From: Hyaloscypha bicolor E
Taxonomy: Eukaryota; Ascomycota; Leotiomycetes; Helotiales; Hyaloscyphaceae
DNA: 64,000 nt
Direction: 5' to 3'
Assembly (NCBI RefSeq): GCF_002865645.1
Contig: NW_020194589.1
Coordinates: forward strand, 2,889,750 to 2,953,749
Position numbers and translations under genes: made by a program. The notes beneath the pieces are model-generated. The model was given only the letters and a program-made list of their open reading frames with translations. It had not been told where the DNA came from and did no database searches. Below are positions 1 to 10,437 of the stretch, one piece after another (the stretch's first letter is position 1; the number at the start of each line of letters is the position of its first letter).

Positions 1-176
1 CCCTCGGAGAGGAAAAGAATGCAGTCCGGGAGTTACGCCGGTGCGAATACAGGGGCCATATGTTTCAGTGCTTAGTAATACGCATTAGCCTAGTGACAAT
101 ACTGTTTACGCCCGGGCTCGCTATATTTTTCTTAGCCACGATTCTCAGGCCTGATCACGTGTGTGGCGTACAATGG

Positions 177-467
177 TTACGCGTGTGGCGTAAGTCCAAA
201 GTCGGACATTTGTAACAAATACTTAACGACAACATCTTCTTCGTACGGTTTGAGGTACTGTTGGCCTTGGGCCTTCGCTTCTATCGAGGGTCGTCCGCGA
301 GCACGATAATGGAGTGTAGAGCGAGGGACCTTGCCATGATCTGCGAGAGCACGATATAATTTAGGCACGCCAGGAGGTACGCCTTGCGGTAGGACTTGAC
401 TGGCTATCCTGCCGTCGAGATGGTGATGTAGGAGGAGACGAGAGACGACGCTCCAGCGCCCAGGCAC
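177..467 (-). pseudogene. pogo-type transposase fragment, N-terminal HTH part
   Basis: This 96-codon open frame resembles the N-terminal Psq-type helix-turn-helix of fungal pogo/Tc1-family transposases. Recognisable blocks are LYRALADHGKVPRSTLHYRA, RGRPSIEAKAQGQQYL and EDVVVKYLLQMSDFG. After DFG it leaves the family pattern and stops. The part that should follow is found on the opposite strand at about 499-700, so this is a rearranged remnant with no DDE catalytic domain. Family assignment is from memory of the pattern; the fragment status is clear from length. Confidence 0.6.
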
Positions 468-471
468 CAGC

Positions 472-705
472 GTGCTGCCACCTGCCGATAGAATGTTCGA
501 GAAACCTGCTCAACCGATACGATTAAAATTTATCCCTTCGATAGCCTTTAGTGTCACCCGCCAGCGACCCGCGGCGGACAGACAGCTTAACCCGCCTGGC
601 AGGAACTGGACGAAGGCTTTGGAAAAGCGCCACCCAATACTTACGGCGAGAAGAGTCGGGGCCATGGACTGGAACCGTTTATCTAATGTCTTAGAAACCA
701 CGTAA
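472..705 (+). pseudogene. pogo-type transposase fragment, CENP-B-like HTH part
   Basis: From about position 499 this frame reads PIRLKFIPSIAFSVTRQRP, then PPGRNWTKALEKRHPIL and ARRVGAMDWNRLSN. This is the linker and CENP-B-type HTH segment that normally follows the Psq-type HTH in pogo transposases. That first part lies on the other strand at 177-467, only a few bases away and head to head. No DDE domain is present. A local inversion of about 300 bp explains both pieces; a nested insertion is an alternative. Confidence 0.6.
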
Positions 706-781
706 CTAGTATATAAAGTTCACCTCCCCCAAGCCCCTCTATATCAAAGTTATAAAGATATATATAATATGAAACAAATGA

Positions 782-3139
782 TTAATTAATACTCTCGAGC
801 AATAGCTTAACGACGGCCTCGTGCCCGTTTCCAGCAGCGCGCGATAGCGGCGTCCGATCCCACTTATCCCTCGAGTCGGCTACGGCTTGGTGCTCGAGCA
901 GTAGCTTGACGACGGCCTCGTGCCCGTTTCCAGCAGCGTATAACAGCGGCGTCCGACCCCACTTATCCCTCGAGTCGGCTACGGCTTGGTACTCGAGCAG
1001 TAGCTTGACAACGGCCTCGTGCCCGTTCTCAGCAGCGTATAACAGCGGCGTCCGATCTACCTCATCCCTCGAGTCGGCCACGGCTTGGTGCTCGAGCAGT
1101 AGCTTGACGACGGCCTCGTGCCCGTTCCCAGCAGCGTACGACAGCGGCGTCCGATCTACCTCATCCTTCGAGTCGGCTACGGCTTGGTGCTCGAGCAGCA
1201 GCTTGACGATGGCCTCGTGCCCGTTCTCAGCAGCGTACGACAGCGGCGTCCGATCTACCTCATTCTTCGAGTCGGCTACGGCTTGGTGCTCGAGCAGTAG
1301 CTTGACAACGGCCTCGTGCCCGTTCCCAGCAGCGTATAACAGCGGCGTCCAATGCCACTGATCCTTCGAGTTGGCTAAGACTTGGCCAGTCTTAAGTAAT
1401 AGCTGGACTATGGCCTCGTGCCCTCGCTCAGCTGCCCATAATAGCGATGTTTGACCATATTGAGAATCTTCTAAATCCAGGTCTATGCTATCTTTTGCAA
1501 GTAGTACGTTTACTATATCATCGTACCCGTTCCTTGCAGCCCATAATAGTGGCGTTAAACCGTATTTACCTTTTAGCATATACGGATTCTCTTCTCTAAA
1601 CGCCGTCTCATAGCTCTCAATTACTTCTCGAAACCTCATTTGTGCCATTTCGTAATTCTCCAAGTCCCCTCGTATTAGCGCAACGTTCCATGTTCCAGTC
1701 GTTTTGACTGAAGACACCCAATTCTTTGTTTCTTCTCGATCTTGCCAGTCTTCCAGGAGCGGTTCCCAGTTCCAGACAAGCGGGAAGTTACGCGGGAAGT
1801 ATGTTATCGAATCGGAAAGTTCCAGTTGAAAACTTTCGCGCTTGTTAGGAGTAGTAGCTGCAATCATAACAATGACAAAGTGATCTTTATATGGCCTAAT
1901 AATCATAGGCTTTGAAACTCCTTGTAGGAGACAGACGATATCACGCAGTCGGATGGATTTCGCCGACGCCAGAAGAGTCCATTCTATCTCGTTGCCGAAG
2001 CACCAAGCTGCGTTTTGGGATTTGAATGCGATTTTCATATTCTGTTTGCCATCGTCTTCTATACGGGACACCTGGCCAAGAACACAACCCTTTTTCTGAA
2101 TCAATGCCAACGCCTTCTCCTCAGTACCGCAAATCTCCATGGATACATCGCTACCGAGAACGAATTTGACGAGGTCCTTGAAGAGCTCTTCCCACCGAAG
2201 CTGATAATTAGGTCGTAAACTAGTTTTTTCGGGATAGTCAGAGCTCATACCAAGTAAAGCATAGACTTTATCGCGGACATCGGTAGCTCCACGGGTATGG
2301 AACATGTCTATCAGCTCAACTAAACAACGAATGTTTAGTAAGGAGCTCTTTGGCAAATTTGATATATGTTTGGATCGAAGACCAGCGCGCTCTATCAGGT
2401 AGACCACTGAAGAGACAGTCTGCAAATTCGGAGAGGCCATATAAGAGAGCTTTAATGACTTAAGTCCCAAGCAGAACGCGTGTCCGTCAATCTGCGTAGA
2501 ACCACACATCATTACGACATGTCGAGCCGCAGCAACCTCTTGAAGTACCTAAATTAACTAGATTAGTGTCGTCTAGTAACTATCGTTAAGCGTTTGTTCC
2601 CTTACCCAAATGCGTTGGAACCATTCCTGTTCAAGCAGCTTGAGAATTGTTTGCTTCGTTTCTTTCTTCGAGTGTTCCGTATATTCTTCATCGGCAGCAA
2701 GTCGTATATCCTCCAGAGCCCCCTTTATTTCTACTGTTTCATCTCCGAGCCAAACAAAAACACGATGTGCGTTGCTATAGATCTTCGCCATAATCTGAAC
2801 CTGTTGACGCCGCTCCTCTAGGTTTTCTTGGTCGATGCAAACAGCATCTACCCATATGATTCGTATAAAAGAGTGATCTCGAAGCTGTAATAGCGCAGCG
2901 TACAGGTTTGCCCTGACAGAAAACTTCATTTTGTTTATGTAGATAGGCTGAGGGTTGTCTGGGTCGCCCCATACGTATGATAAAGCCTCGTACAAATGAG
3001 TTCCTGAACCTAATTTCTGTAGGGAATAGTTGCGAAGCTTGCATTGCAAGTCCGCATCCTTGTTTTTATTTGGCAATATATGAAGTAGGCGAATATTGTC
3101 GACCTTGAGCGGAAGTGAAGGATATGTGTAGGAAGACAT
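782..3139 (-). CDS. HET-domain protein with C-terminal ankyrin repeats
   Basis: Exons 3139-2606 and 2548-782 join to 766 residues; the 57-bp intron has a GTAAGG donor and TTTAG acceptor. The HET (heterokaryon incompatibility) domain is complete in outline: EALSYVWGDP at about 51, IIWVDAVCIDQE at about 94, and WFQRIWVLQEVA, which is restored only by removing the intron. Residues from about 495 to the end form eight ankyrin repeats; the last six are 33-residue units that are almost identical. HET proteins trigger cell death on non-self recognition in filamentous ascomycetes, and ankyrin repeats would supply the recognition surface. No NACHT or NB-ARC domain is visible between the two. The role in allorecognition is inferred from the family. 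Confidence 0.88.
794..1387 (-). repeat. 99-bp tandem repeats encoding ankyrin units
   Basis: The motif CTCGAG recurs at exactly 99-bp spacing (794, 893, 992, 1091, 1190, 1289) and marks six near-identical in-frame units inside the HET-ankyrin gene. Differences concentrate at a few codons: EV/KW plus D/G before RTPL, then L/S, Y/R, G/E, V/I, H/Y and K/R. The two ankyrin repeats upstream (about 1388-1580) are much more diverged. Confidence 0.9.
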
Positions 3140-3912
3140 AGCACAAGATATTGCACACCAAATATCGAAGCAGTGTGCGTTAGATTGTTCTGATAAATGA
3201 CTGGCAGAATGTCCTCAAAGGCAGGGTGAATTGCAGAGCTGGGGAACCGTAGGAAGGAGACGTGAGGAAAGCGTAGCGAGGGAAGTGGGAAACCGCACTG
3301 GATTATGTTCGTAGCCCCTAGGGGTTTTGGTGCTAGCGGCCGCGCCACTGGCAGCCCTGGTGGGGCTGACAAGCGACAACGCTGTCTCCCTGATGCAGAA
3401 TCACCAACATGTATAAGCGAACAAACACTTGCCTCAAGTTGATTGGCCTGGCCCGGTCCCAGGTGCGCGGAAAATCACGCACCACTGTCTACTTAGCGAG
3501 GCTGAAGCTTTCAGGGTGCCGTTTGAGGGGAAGCCGATTGTGTTAGTGACTGTCCTGTAGAGCGTAAAACAATTTGAGAGAAAAGAAAGGTTGGAGGTGA
3601 AAGCCGGAAGTGAAAAGCCGAAAGTTCGTTGCAACAGAAGCATTGTTGGCTGCGCACAGGGCCACTGTACTTGAATGCGGCGATGAAAGGCGATTCAAAC
3701 AATATCTAATCGCCTGGCCAAGCAGGCTACAGATGCAAAGGGCTCAAAATCGCACTGGACTCGGTGATGAATGACGATTCGGCTCCAGACAAAGAATTTG
3801 ATCACTAGGTCAAGCAAGATACAGATACGAAAGGCTCAAAATCATAAAGCATGAACCACAGAGGAAAGCCAAGGTCAGTAAGCTTGGGGAGTACAACCTT
3901 CTATTGACAGTG
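3140..3912. repeat. intergenic stretch with an imperfect direct duplication
   Basis: This gap lies between the 5' end of the HET gene and the 3' end of NCS6. It contains two imperfect direct copies of a roughly 70-80 bp unit, about 3682-3751 and 3766-3843. Each starts GATGAAWGRCGATTC and ends in a variant of GGCTCAAAATC. The short reading frames here look like chance. No gene was recognised. Confidence 0.5.
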
Positions 3913-5208
3913 CTATCCTGCAGCCAGAGCAAGCCCCTCCATTCTCCGTCGCAATGTCGAGCTCTCTTCGTCCTCGACATCGACCTCAATCTCTATCTTA
4001 GGCCTGTTCTTGTTCAAGCCTTCAAGTAACATACATGCCTTACAGATATCCTGACTTGACATGTAGCCGCACTTCTTGCAAGTTCCAAGCGTCTGTCGAG
4101 TGAGCTTCTTGCCAGGTTCTCTCTTCGCCCCGTTTCGAGGCTCCGTCTTTGCTCCTATTCTATCATGTCGCTGGCCGCTTATTTCATTCGACGTTGTCGC
4201 CGTGACATTAATCTCCCTCGAGGATGCTTCCTCGTCTTCCCGTAACTTCTTTTCCATGTCTGCCATTTCTCCTCCACTCGATCGCCCATTAGTTCCACAG
4301 CCAGCAGTGCCTTCTTCTTCGCCATCAACACTTGACAACGAAACTTTCTGGCTCTTGCAATGGCTGATCCCCGTGACAGCTTCAGGCACTAATTTTGCCA
4401 TGTCCTCTCCACTTCGAACAACATCTAGGATGGCACTGGGTCGTACCCTTTCCAGATTCTTGATCAGACTCCTCGCACTCCCTCTAAATGCTTCCGGGCT
4501 GTATAGACATTCCGTGCTAAAATAGTCGAGCTTCTTGTGGTGAGCATATAACACGATCTCCTTCTCGTATGCGTATTTCAAGGGCTTGCTTCTCCGGACC
4601 TCGCTCAATTCGTCTCCAGTGACAATACTCGTGCTTCGCGCCAGTCTGGGAAGATCTCCTCTCAGTAGATTCATCAAGATAGTCTCCGCCACATCGTCTG
4701 CGTTATGTCCAGTCACAACATGCTTGATCCCTAGCATTTTTGCTCCTCGATCTAAGGCTTGCCTTCGGAATACCCCACAGTACGTACAATTCCCCTTCTT
4801 GCCGATTGCTTCCACGACTTGGTCCATGGTCCAACCGTAAAGTTCATCATAGCCCACAATTTTCAGTGGCATGTCATATTGAACCGCATTTCTCTTGACT
4901 GTTTCGAGGGAGTCATCTCGGTAGCCTTTGATTCCTTCGTCGATGCTGAGAAGAACCAGATCTAAACCATAATTGTAGCGTTCGTTGAGGGTTTTGAGGA
5001 CAGATGCGAGGACAGTCGAGTCTTTTCCACCAGATGCTCCTATTGCTATTCGGTCTCCTGGGGTGAAAAGCTTCGTGGATGTGACCGTGTGGTGTATTTC
5101 TTCCTCGAAGATAGTGATGAAGCACCACTTGCAGAGTTTCTGGTGATTCTTTGGTCGGATTATCAAAGCTCTAGAAGTCTTGCAAATGGCGCAAGGAACG
5201 GGTGCCAT
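3913..5208 (-). CDS. NCS6: cytoplasmic tRNA 2-thiolation protein (Ncs6/Ctu1)
   Basis: A single exon of 431 residues. Ncs6/Ctu1 adenylates and thiolates U34 of Lys, Glu and Gln tRNAs together with Ncs2, using sulfur from Urm1. An N-terminal zinc module (CAIC about residue 6, LCKWC about 25) precedes the PP-loop [10 protein letters not shown] at about 58-67. NCTYCG near 140 supplies the conserved cysteine pair, and a C-terminal zinc ribbon (TCKKCG, ICKAC) follows a low-complexity insert of about 80 residues. I start at 5208, giving [10 protein letters not shown]. The open frame extends 59 codons further upstream, but that part lacks family similarity. It shares a 247-bp divergent promoter with eL8. 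Confidence 0.95.
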   Translation of the reverse strand: MAPVPCAICKTSRALIIRPKNHQKLCKWCFITIFEEEIHHTVTSTKLFTPGDRIAIGASGGKDSTVLASVLKTLNERYNYGLDLVLLSIDEGIKGYRDDSLETVKRNAVQYDMPLKIVGYDELYGWTMDQVVEAIGKKGNCTYCGVFRRQALDRGAKMLGIKHVVTGHNADDVAETILMNLLRGDLPRLARSTSIVTGDELSEVRRSKPLKYAYEKEIVLYAHHKKLDYFSTECLYSPEAFRGSARSLIKNLERVRPSAILDVVRSGEDMAKLVPEAVTGISHCKSQKVSLSSVDGEEEGTAGCGTNGRSSGGEMADMEKKLREDEEASSREINVTATTSNEISGQRHDRIGAKTEPRNGAKREPGKKLTRQTLGTCKKCGYMSSQDICKACMLLEGLNKNRPKIEIEVDVEDEESSTLRRRMEGLALAAG

Positions 5209-5455
5209 TTTGAATAAACGTCCACTTCTTGAAGAGTGCAAACTACAATCTTCGAAATAGTCTTGGAGTTCATCAAAAGTTCGAGTTTGCTTATCGAGCA
5301 AACATGCCCCACTACACGTGATCTTCGCTTGCATGCGCCAAAATTTTAGCGTCAAACTTCTCCCACAGTGATGGCGAAATCTCAAATCTTTTTGCGAACT
5401 TCATCGACAACTTCTCCGACAAATCGCTGCATCAACAGCCAGCGACTCGATCAAG
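5209..5455. promoter_or_regulatory. divergent promoter of NCS6 and eL8
   Basis: Only 247 bp separate the two start codons, so the NCS6 and eL8 promoters must be shared or overlapping. Both genes serve translation. A pyrimidine-rich 5' leader precedes the eL8 ATG. No specific factor site can be named with confidence. Confidence 0.6.
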
Positions 5456-6524
5456 ATGGTAAGCTGCTGATTATATTCCCATGAAGTGATACATCTCGCC
5501 ACCGCTCTCGTACCTCTACGAGCAATCGCAGGTCGAGATGCATTCCATCATCTACCCGAGGGTGTTGATGAAGATTGGCTTGAGCTACATCTGTGCAAAT
5601 ATGCCAGTGTAGTCTCTTTAGAGTTCAAAGAAGATAATTAGTGAACATATTCGCTGATTGCTTCTTTTCTCAATGATAGCCTCCCAAAGCCGGAAAGAAG
5701 GCTGCCCCAGCCCCATTCCCCCAGTCGAAAGCTGGTGCGGGATCAAAGAAGGCCCCAAAGGTACGTTCATCTACTCCATCCTTTTACAAATTTGCCAATG
5801 CTGATGTGATTAGAACCCTCTCATCGAGAAGAAGACCCGTAACTTCGGCATCGGCCAAGACATCCAACCCCGACGAAACCTCTCGCGCATGGTGAAGTGG
5901 CCCGAGTACGTCCGCCTGCAACGCCAAAAGAAGATCCTCAACCTCCGTCTCAAGGTCCCACCCGCGATCGCCCAATTCCAAAATGTCCTCGATCGCAACA
6001 CCGCTGGCCAAGCTTTCAAGCTCCTGAACAAGTACCGACCTGAGAGCAAGTCCGAGAAGAAGGAGAGACTGTTGAAGGAGGCTACCGCCATCAAGGAGGG
6101 CAAGAAGAAGGAAGATGTCAGCAAGAAGCCCTACGCCGTCAAGTATGGTCTCAACCACGTCGTCGGTTTGATTGAGAACAAGAAGGCTGATTTGGTCCTC
6201 ATCCCCAACGATGTTGACCCAATTGAGTTGGTCATCTTCATCCCAGCTCTCTGCCGAAAGATGGGTGTCCCGTATGCCATCATCAAGGGGAAGGCCAGAC
6301 TCGGCACGGTCGTCCACAAGAAGACCGCTGCTGTTCTTGCTTTGACCGAGGTTCGATCGGAGGACAAGACTGAGCTGTCCAAGCTGGTCCAGGCTATCAA
6401 GGAGGGTTACAGTGAGAAGTACGAAGAGGCGAAGAGACACTGGGGCGGTGGTATTATGGGTGCCAAGGCCGTCGCTCGGACCGAGAAGAAGCGCAAGGCT
6501 CTTGAGAGTGCTATCAAGATCTAA
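5456..6524 (+). CDS. RPL8: 60S ribosomal protein eL8 (L7a/L8)
   Basis: Exons 5456-5458, 5680-5760 and 5814-6524 give 264 residues, the usual length. The first coding exon is the ATG alone, followed by a 221-bp intron (GTAAGC...ATAG); the second intron is 53 bp. The protein starts [14 protein letters not shown] and has the basic N-terminus of eL8. It then carries the L7Ae/L30e/eL8 RNA-binding fold with [40 protein letters not shown] and [18 protein letters not shown]. It is a component of the large ribosomal subunit. Codon use is strongly C-ending, as expected for a highly expressed gene. Confidence 0.97.
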
Positions 6525-7686
6525 ATGTGTTCTTGGTAGGGCTATCTTCCTTGGCGTTTTCTTGACATTATGGTATGGCAGGGATTGTCGCTAGGTAGCA
6601 AAAATGAACTGAATGATACCATACCCCTGAGCTTCTTGTTAGCTGGTGCAACTTCCTTGTCAGATTCATCTCTCAATCATGATCGCAGTTATGAAAGCAG
6701 CTTCTGGACGCTTTGGTTCTAAATCAACCGCCAAGAAATATCCGCAATGCTCATACTCGCTTGGAGCAACGATAGCCCTTTCCTCTGCCCAGCCTCACCA
6801 TCCCGGGATCGATACCAGGGTCGAACACCCGAAATGTACTCCGTAAACTTCATTTTTCTATCTAGAATCCGCATCCCTTTATCCAAAATGATGATCTGAA
6901 TAGCGCGGCTCAAAAGAAGAAGAAAAAATCAGATAACCAACGAGAATTCTTCGTCGCGGGCTGATGAGGCATTTTGATGTGTGTGGCTGAACCGCCACAT
7001 CTCCAGTAAAATTCTTCAAGTGTCAGGTGGAGACAAGGATTGAGAGGTGGAGGGGTGGAGGGTGGATGTCCGGGCACCGAAGCCCAGCAGAAGGGCTGTC
7101 ATCCCACACGTTCTTGTCCATGCACATCACTTCTTTACACATCACTTGGCACGGGAGATGCAAAATTCAAAGGCAGAAAATGGCTTGCCCACCTGCAAGC
7201 AGGCAGTCGGTGCTTGCCTGAGTCTCGGACGAATCCGTGAGCCACTCGACGTGTTTGAGAAGAGCTCTCCCGCTGTTCCCGTCCGGAGTCCGGACCGGGG
7301 TTTGCTTCACTTCATATACCCAGATTCTCCTCCATCCCATCATTCTTTTCCATCATCGTCCGTGTTCACTCACAACTCTCCACATCACCTGATCTCCGCT
7401 CTTCCACCTCCCAATTTCCTGGAAGCCTTAAACCCTTGAACGTCATACCCGACGCAATTGACACTTCTGATTGGGCCCAAACCTTATCCGTTATCGGTCT
7501 CATAGCCGGAGAAACGGCGATCGAAAAATCCAACAAACTCGGTCCGCGGTACCTCATTAACCCTCTCTACTGTAATAGTTATTTTCCTCGACATATTTTT
7601 TCACCTTTCCTTCTCCCTCCCTTAACCCTCTATTTCCACACAACGACGAGAAGCACACTCGCTATCCTCCACACACATCAAATACA
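6525..7686. other. intergenic, eL8 3' region and carbonic anhydrase promoter
   Basis: About 1.16 kb between genes on the same strand. The part next to the carbonic anhydrase (7300-7680) is rich in CT runs, as in fungal core promoters. The reading frames across 7027-7440 overlap each other and have no recognisable domain. No RNA gene or repeat was recognised. Confidence 0.5.
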
Positions 7687-8606
7687 ATGGGTTCCCAAGG
7701 TATGTTACACGAGCAGCTACCTCACCAACTCAAGCTTGTTGAGAACGCCAATTAACGCAATCAATTGCTAACCCAAACGCTGGAATCACAGGTAAAGACG
7801 ACTTCGAATACGCCCTGAAGTCCAATGAGTCATGGGCGAACTACAAATCGCATCAAAACCCGGGTCTCTTCGAGAAGCTCGCAAATGGCCAATCGCCAAA
7901 GATCCGTATGTCCCTCCCATCCCTCCCCTTCCTTCTCGCAGCCCAATTCCCCCACTCCCCTCCAAGAGCAAGAAAGTATTTTGGGAAGAAGGGTAGCTAA
8001 TCGTGACGATGGATAATAGTCTGGATCGGCTGCTCCGACTCCCGCGTCCCCGAGACCACCATCCTCGGCCTGCACCCCGGAGACGTCTTCGTGCACCGCA
8101 ACGTCGCGAACATCATCTCACCCACAGACATCAACTCGCAAGCCGTGATCGAGTACGCAGTTGTCCACCTCAAGGTCTCGCACATCGTAGTCTGCGGCCA
8201 CAGTGCGTGCGGCGGATGCGGTGCCGCTCTTTCTGACGCGAGAGTTGGAGGTGTGATCGATGCGTGGATCACGCCGCTCAAGGCGCTGCGGAAGCAAAAC
8301 GAAGAAGAGTTGAAGGCGATTAGGGATGAGAAGAAAAGGGCTGTTAGGCTGGCGGAGATGAATGTGAAGAGTGGCGTGGAGAGTTTGCTCAGCACGTATT
8401 TTATTGAGGAGGCGGTCAGGGAGAGGGGGCTGAAGGTCCACGGGTGCGTGTATGATGTTGCTTGTGGCCGGATGACAGATCTGAAGTGTGGGAATGCGGG
8501 GAAGAAGGGCGTTGCTGGCGTGAAAGAGGACGAGACGGAGATTGTGAAGGGGAATCATGGGATGCTGGTCTTTGGAGGAGATGGCGCTAGTATGACGATT
8601 CGATGA
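7687..8606 (+). CDS. beta-class carbonic anhydrase
   Basis: Exons 7687-7699, 7792-7905 and 8020-8606 give 237 residues. It catalyses reversible hydration of CO2 to bicarbonate. Zinc ligands are Cys47 in [10 protein letters not shown] and His103 and Cys106 in [10 protein letters not shown]; the Asp49-Arg51 dyad is present. HRNVANII and the C-terminal glycine-rich end fit the fungal plant-type beta-CA family. There is no mitochondrial presequence, so it is probably cytosolic. The first coding exon is only 13 nt. The protein is intact. Confidence 0.95.
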
Positions 8607-8944
8607 GTGCTAGAGAAGATGAGTGACTAAGAGATGATAGTTGATGACTAATTGAAAGAGAATGGGCAGAGGGGACGTGTAAAAGATAGATCGAATACCC
8701 AGGATTCGTCGGGTGGTGGTCTGGTTTTGAATAGGGCTCAGCGGGTTGCTTGAAGCTCAGGCGTTAGAATAAGTCCCTCACTCAAGTCCAAGTCCAAAGA
8801 AATATAGTACTTGGCATGTCATCCTACTCCGAAACCCCGAAGACTCCTTTTGTTGTATGTTCAAGTTTGGTATCACCCCTGTCCATGCTGTGCAATCATT
8901 ACAGTTCCGTAAACCTAACCCCGTCCCCCTTCGTCCAAAACCCA
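8607..8944. other. convergent 3' intergenic region
   Basis: A 338-bp gap between the 3' ends of the carbonic anhydrase and the ornithine-cyclodeaminase-like gene. It holds untranslated 3' sequence; nothing else was recognised. Confidence 0.5.
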
Positions 8945-10437
8945 TCAAAACTCATCAATCGTAGTACCAATCTTTTTAAACCGTGCAATCTTCACCAAAT
9001 CTGCTCCGACAGTGAGGTCCATCAATCCCATACCGACAGACTTGTAAATAACATTGCCGCTGCTCAACCAGCTACACATCTGGTCTTCCCTCTCCGTTTG
9101 TTTCTTCTTGCGTTCCCGTGGCCCTTGACTGCTATTCCTAGACCGCAGGGAGAACGATGCCTTCCGAGATAACGAGAACGAAGATTTTCGCGACGGGCTC
9201 TTTGAGGTAGGTGTGGCGGATCCGTCTTCGATGGCACTGTCCCTGAATGCCATTGCTAAACTGCTCATTCCGTCGCCAGGAGTGGACAGCAGATCCACAG
9301 AGCTGCGAGAGCTATCGTCTGTGGAACTATCTAGCGGAGAATCGTCGTCGTGAACATCGAGGGGAACCAAGTTCTCCAGGAGAACAATCTCTCCCAATTC
9401 GACGGTCCGATCCGGGCCAACCCCTGCTTGTTTCAGCTCGCCGGCCTCTTCAACGCAATCAAGGGTATCCACAACAATGACGCCGCCTTCCTCCGCGCGT
9501 TTGTGGAAATGGTGGCCATGTCCGTGGACTTTGATTGCTTGCTTAACAACCTCTGGAGGAACTTCGATCATGTGTGGCTTGTAACTTCCAACAGCGATAA
9601 TCAGCCGTGCTCGTTTCCTTCCCTCGGTATTTGTCAGTACCGTATGATCAAAGAGCGGCTCGGTGCTCGGTGTTGTGCAAATAATTATATCGGCGGCCCG
9701 GACGTAGTCCTTCAGCAGTCGATCAACCTCAACGTATTTGAGCGAGGTCAAATCAAACGTCGTATCAAACCAGCCCTCTCGTCTCTTCGTAGCAGCGTCG
9801 AAAGACACAAATGCTTTCATCAGACTAGTCGACCTCTCGTTGAAGTCTCGGTTGATCAAATGGACCTTTTTGATAGTGTTTCCACGCAGAATAAGTGCCA
9901 ATCTCACGTGCCAGTATGCTTGCTTCCCAGTTCCAAAAACTGTCAACGTTTTGACTTTCCTTCGTCGAATCATCAGGAGAGAAGACGCAAGTGCAGTTCG
10001 AAAGGCGGTGACTTCTTCTGCGTTGAGGAATCCAAATGGCTTGCCGTCGGCTGACATGAGGGTGATCGCTCCCTGAGGTGTGGTATCCTTGTTTTCTGGG
10101 ACTGAACATTCGTTGGTGGTGTACGATGGAGGTGCGGCAAGAGTGACGACTATATAAAAGTTAGTTGCTGGCTCTGGGAGAGGTTGGGGAAATGCACACC
10201 TTTCATCCCAATGCCAGTGGTGGAAGTTGAAGGCATGAACAGACTCGTTGTTCCAGTACTTGATTCGAGAACCGTTCTCTTGGGTTGGTTTATAGCTGCT
10301 GCTCCAGAATTGTTTGTCCCCGTTGAGTACTCATGGAGAGAGTGTCGCAAACCCGCCTGCAGAGTCTCAACCTCGTCCTTGGTGAGGTTGTTGAGGATTT
10401 GCTTAACATTCGCGTCGGAGAGAACTGTGAGAGACAT
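8945..10437 (-). CDS. ornithine cyclodeaminase/mu-crystallin family protein
   Basis: Exons 10437-10200 and 10149-8945 give 480 residues with a 50-bp intron. The N-terminus MSLTVLSDANVKQIL, the segment TTSLFMPSTSTTGIGMK and the dinucleotide-binding loop TVFGTGKQAYWH fit the family. Members are NAD(P)-dependent ornithine cyclodeaminases, ketimine reductases or alanine dehydrogenases. AADIIICTTPSTEPLF and LIIAVGSYKPHMIEVP are also typical. The substrate cannot be told. A Ser/Arg-rich insert of about 110 residues (from DVHDDDSPLDSS to QTEREDQMCSW) interrupts the C-terminal part, before SSGNVIYKSVGMGLMDL. It makes the protein well over the usual 320-360 residues. The gene is divergent from the Zn2Cys6 regulator. 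Confidence 0.85.

Noticed and set aside
906..1361. 151-codon frame antisense to the ankyrin repeats
   Set aside because: It is a repeat-derived shadow of the HET-ankyrin coding strand, with no domain of its own.
5459..5679. Box C/D snoRNA in the first eL8 intron
   Set aside because: A TTGATGA near 5552 and CTGA near 5653 are present, but the C box lacks its purine, no terminal stem pairs the flanks and no D' box is evident.
5784..6440. 218-codon frame antisense to eL8
   Set aside because: It is the mirror of a strongly biased ribosomal-protein coding sequence; leucine-rich antisense frames are an expected artefact.
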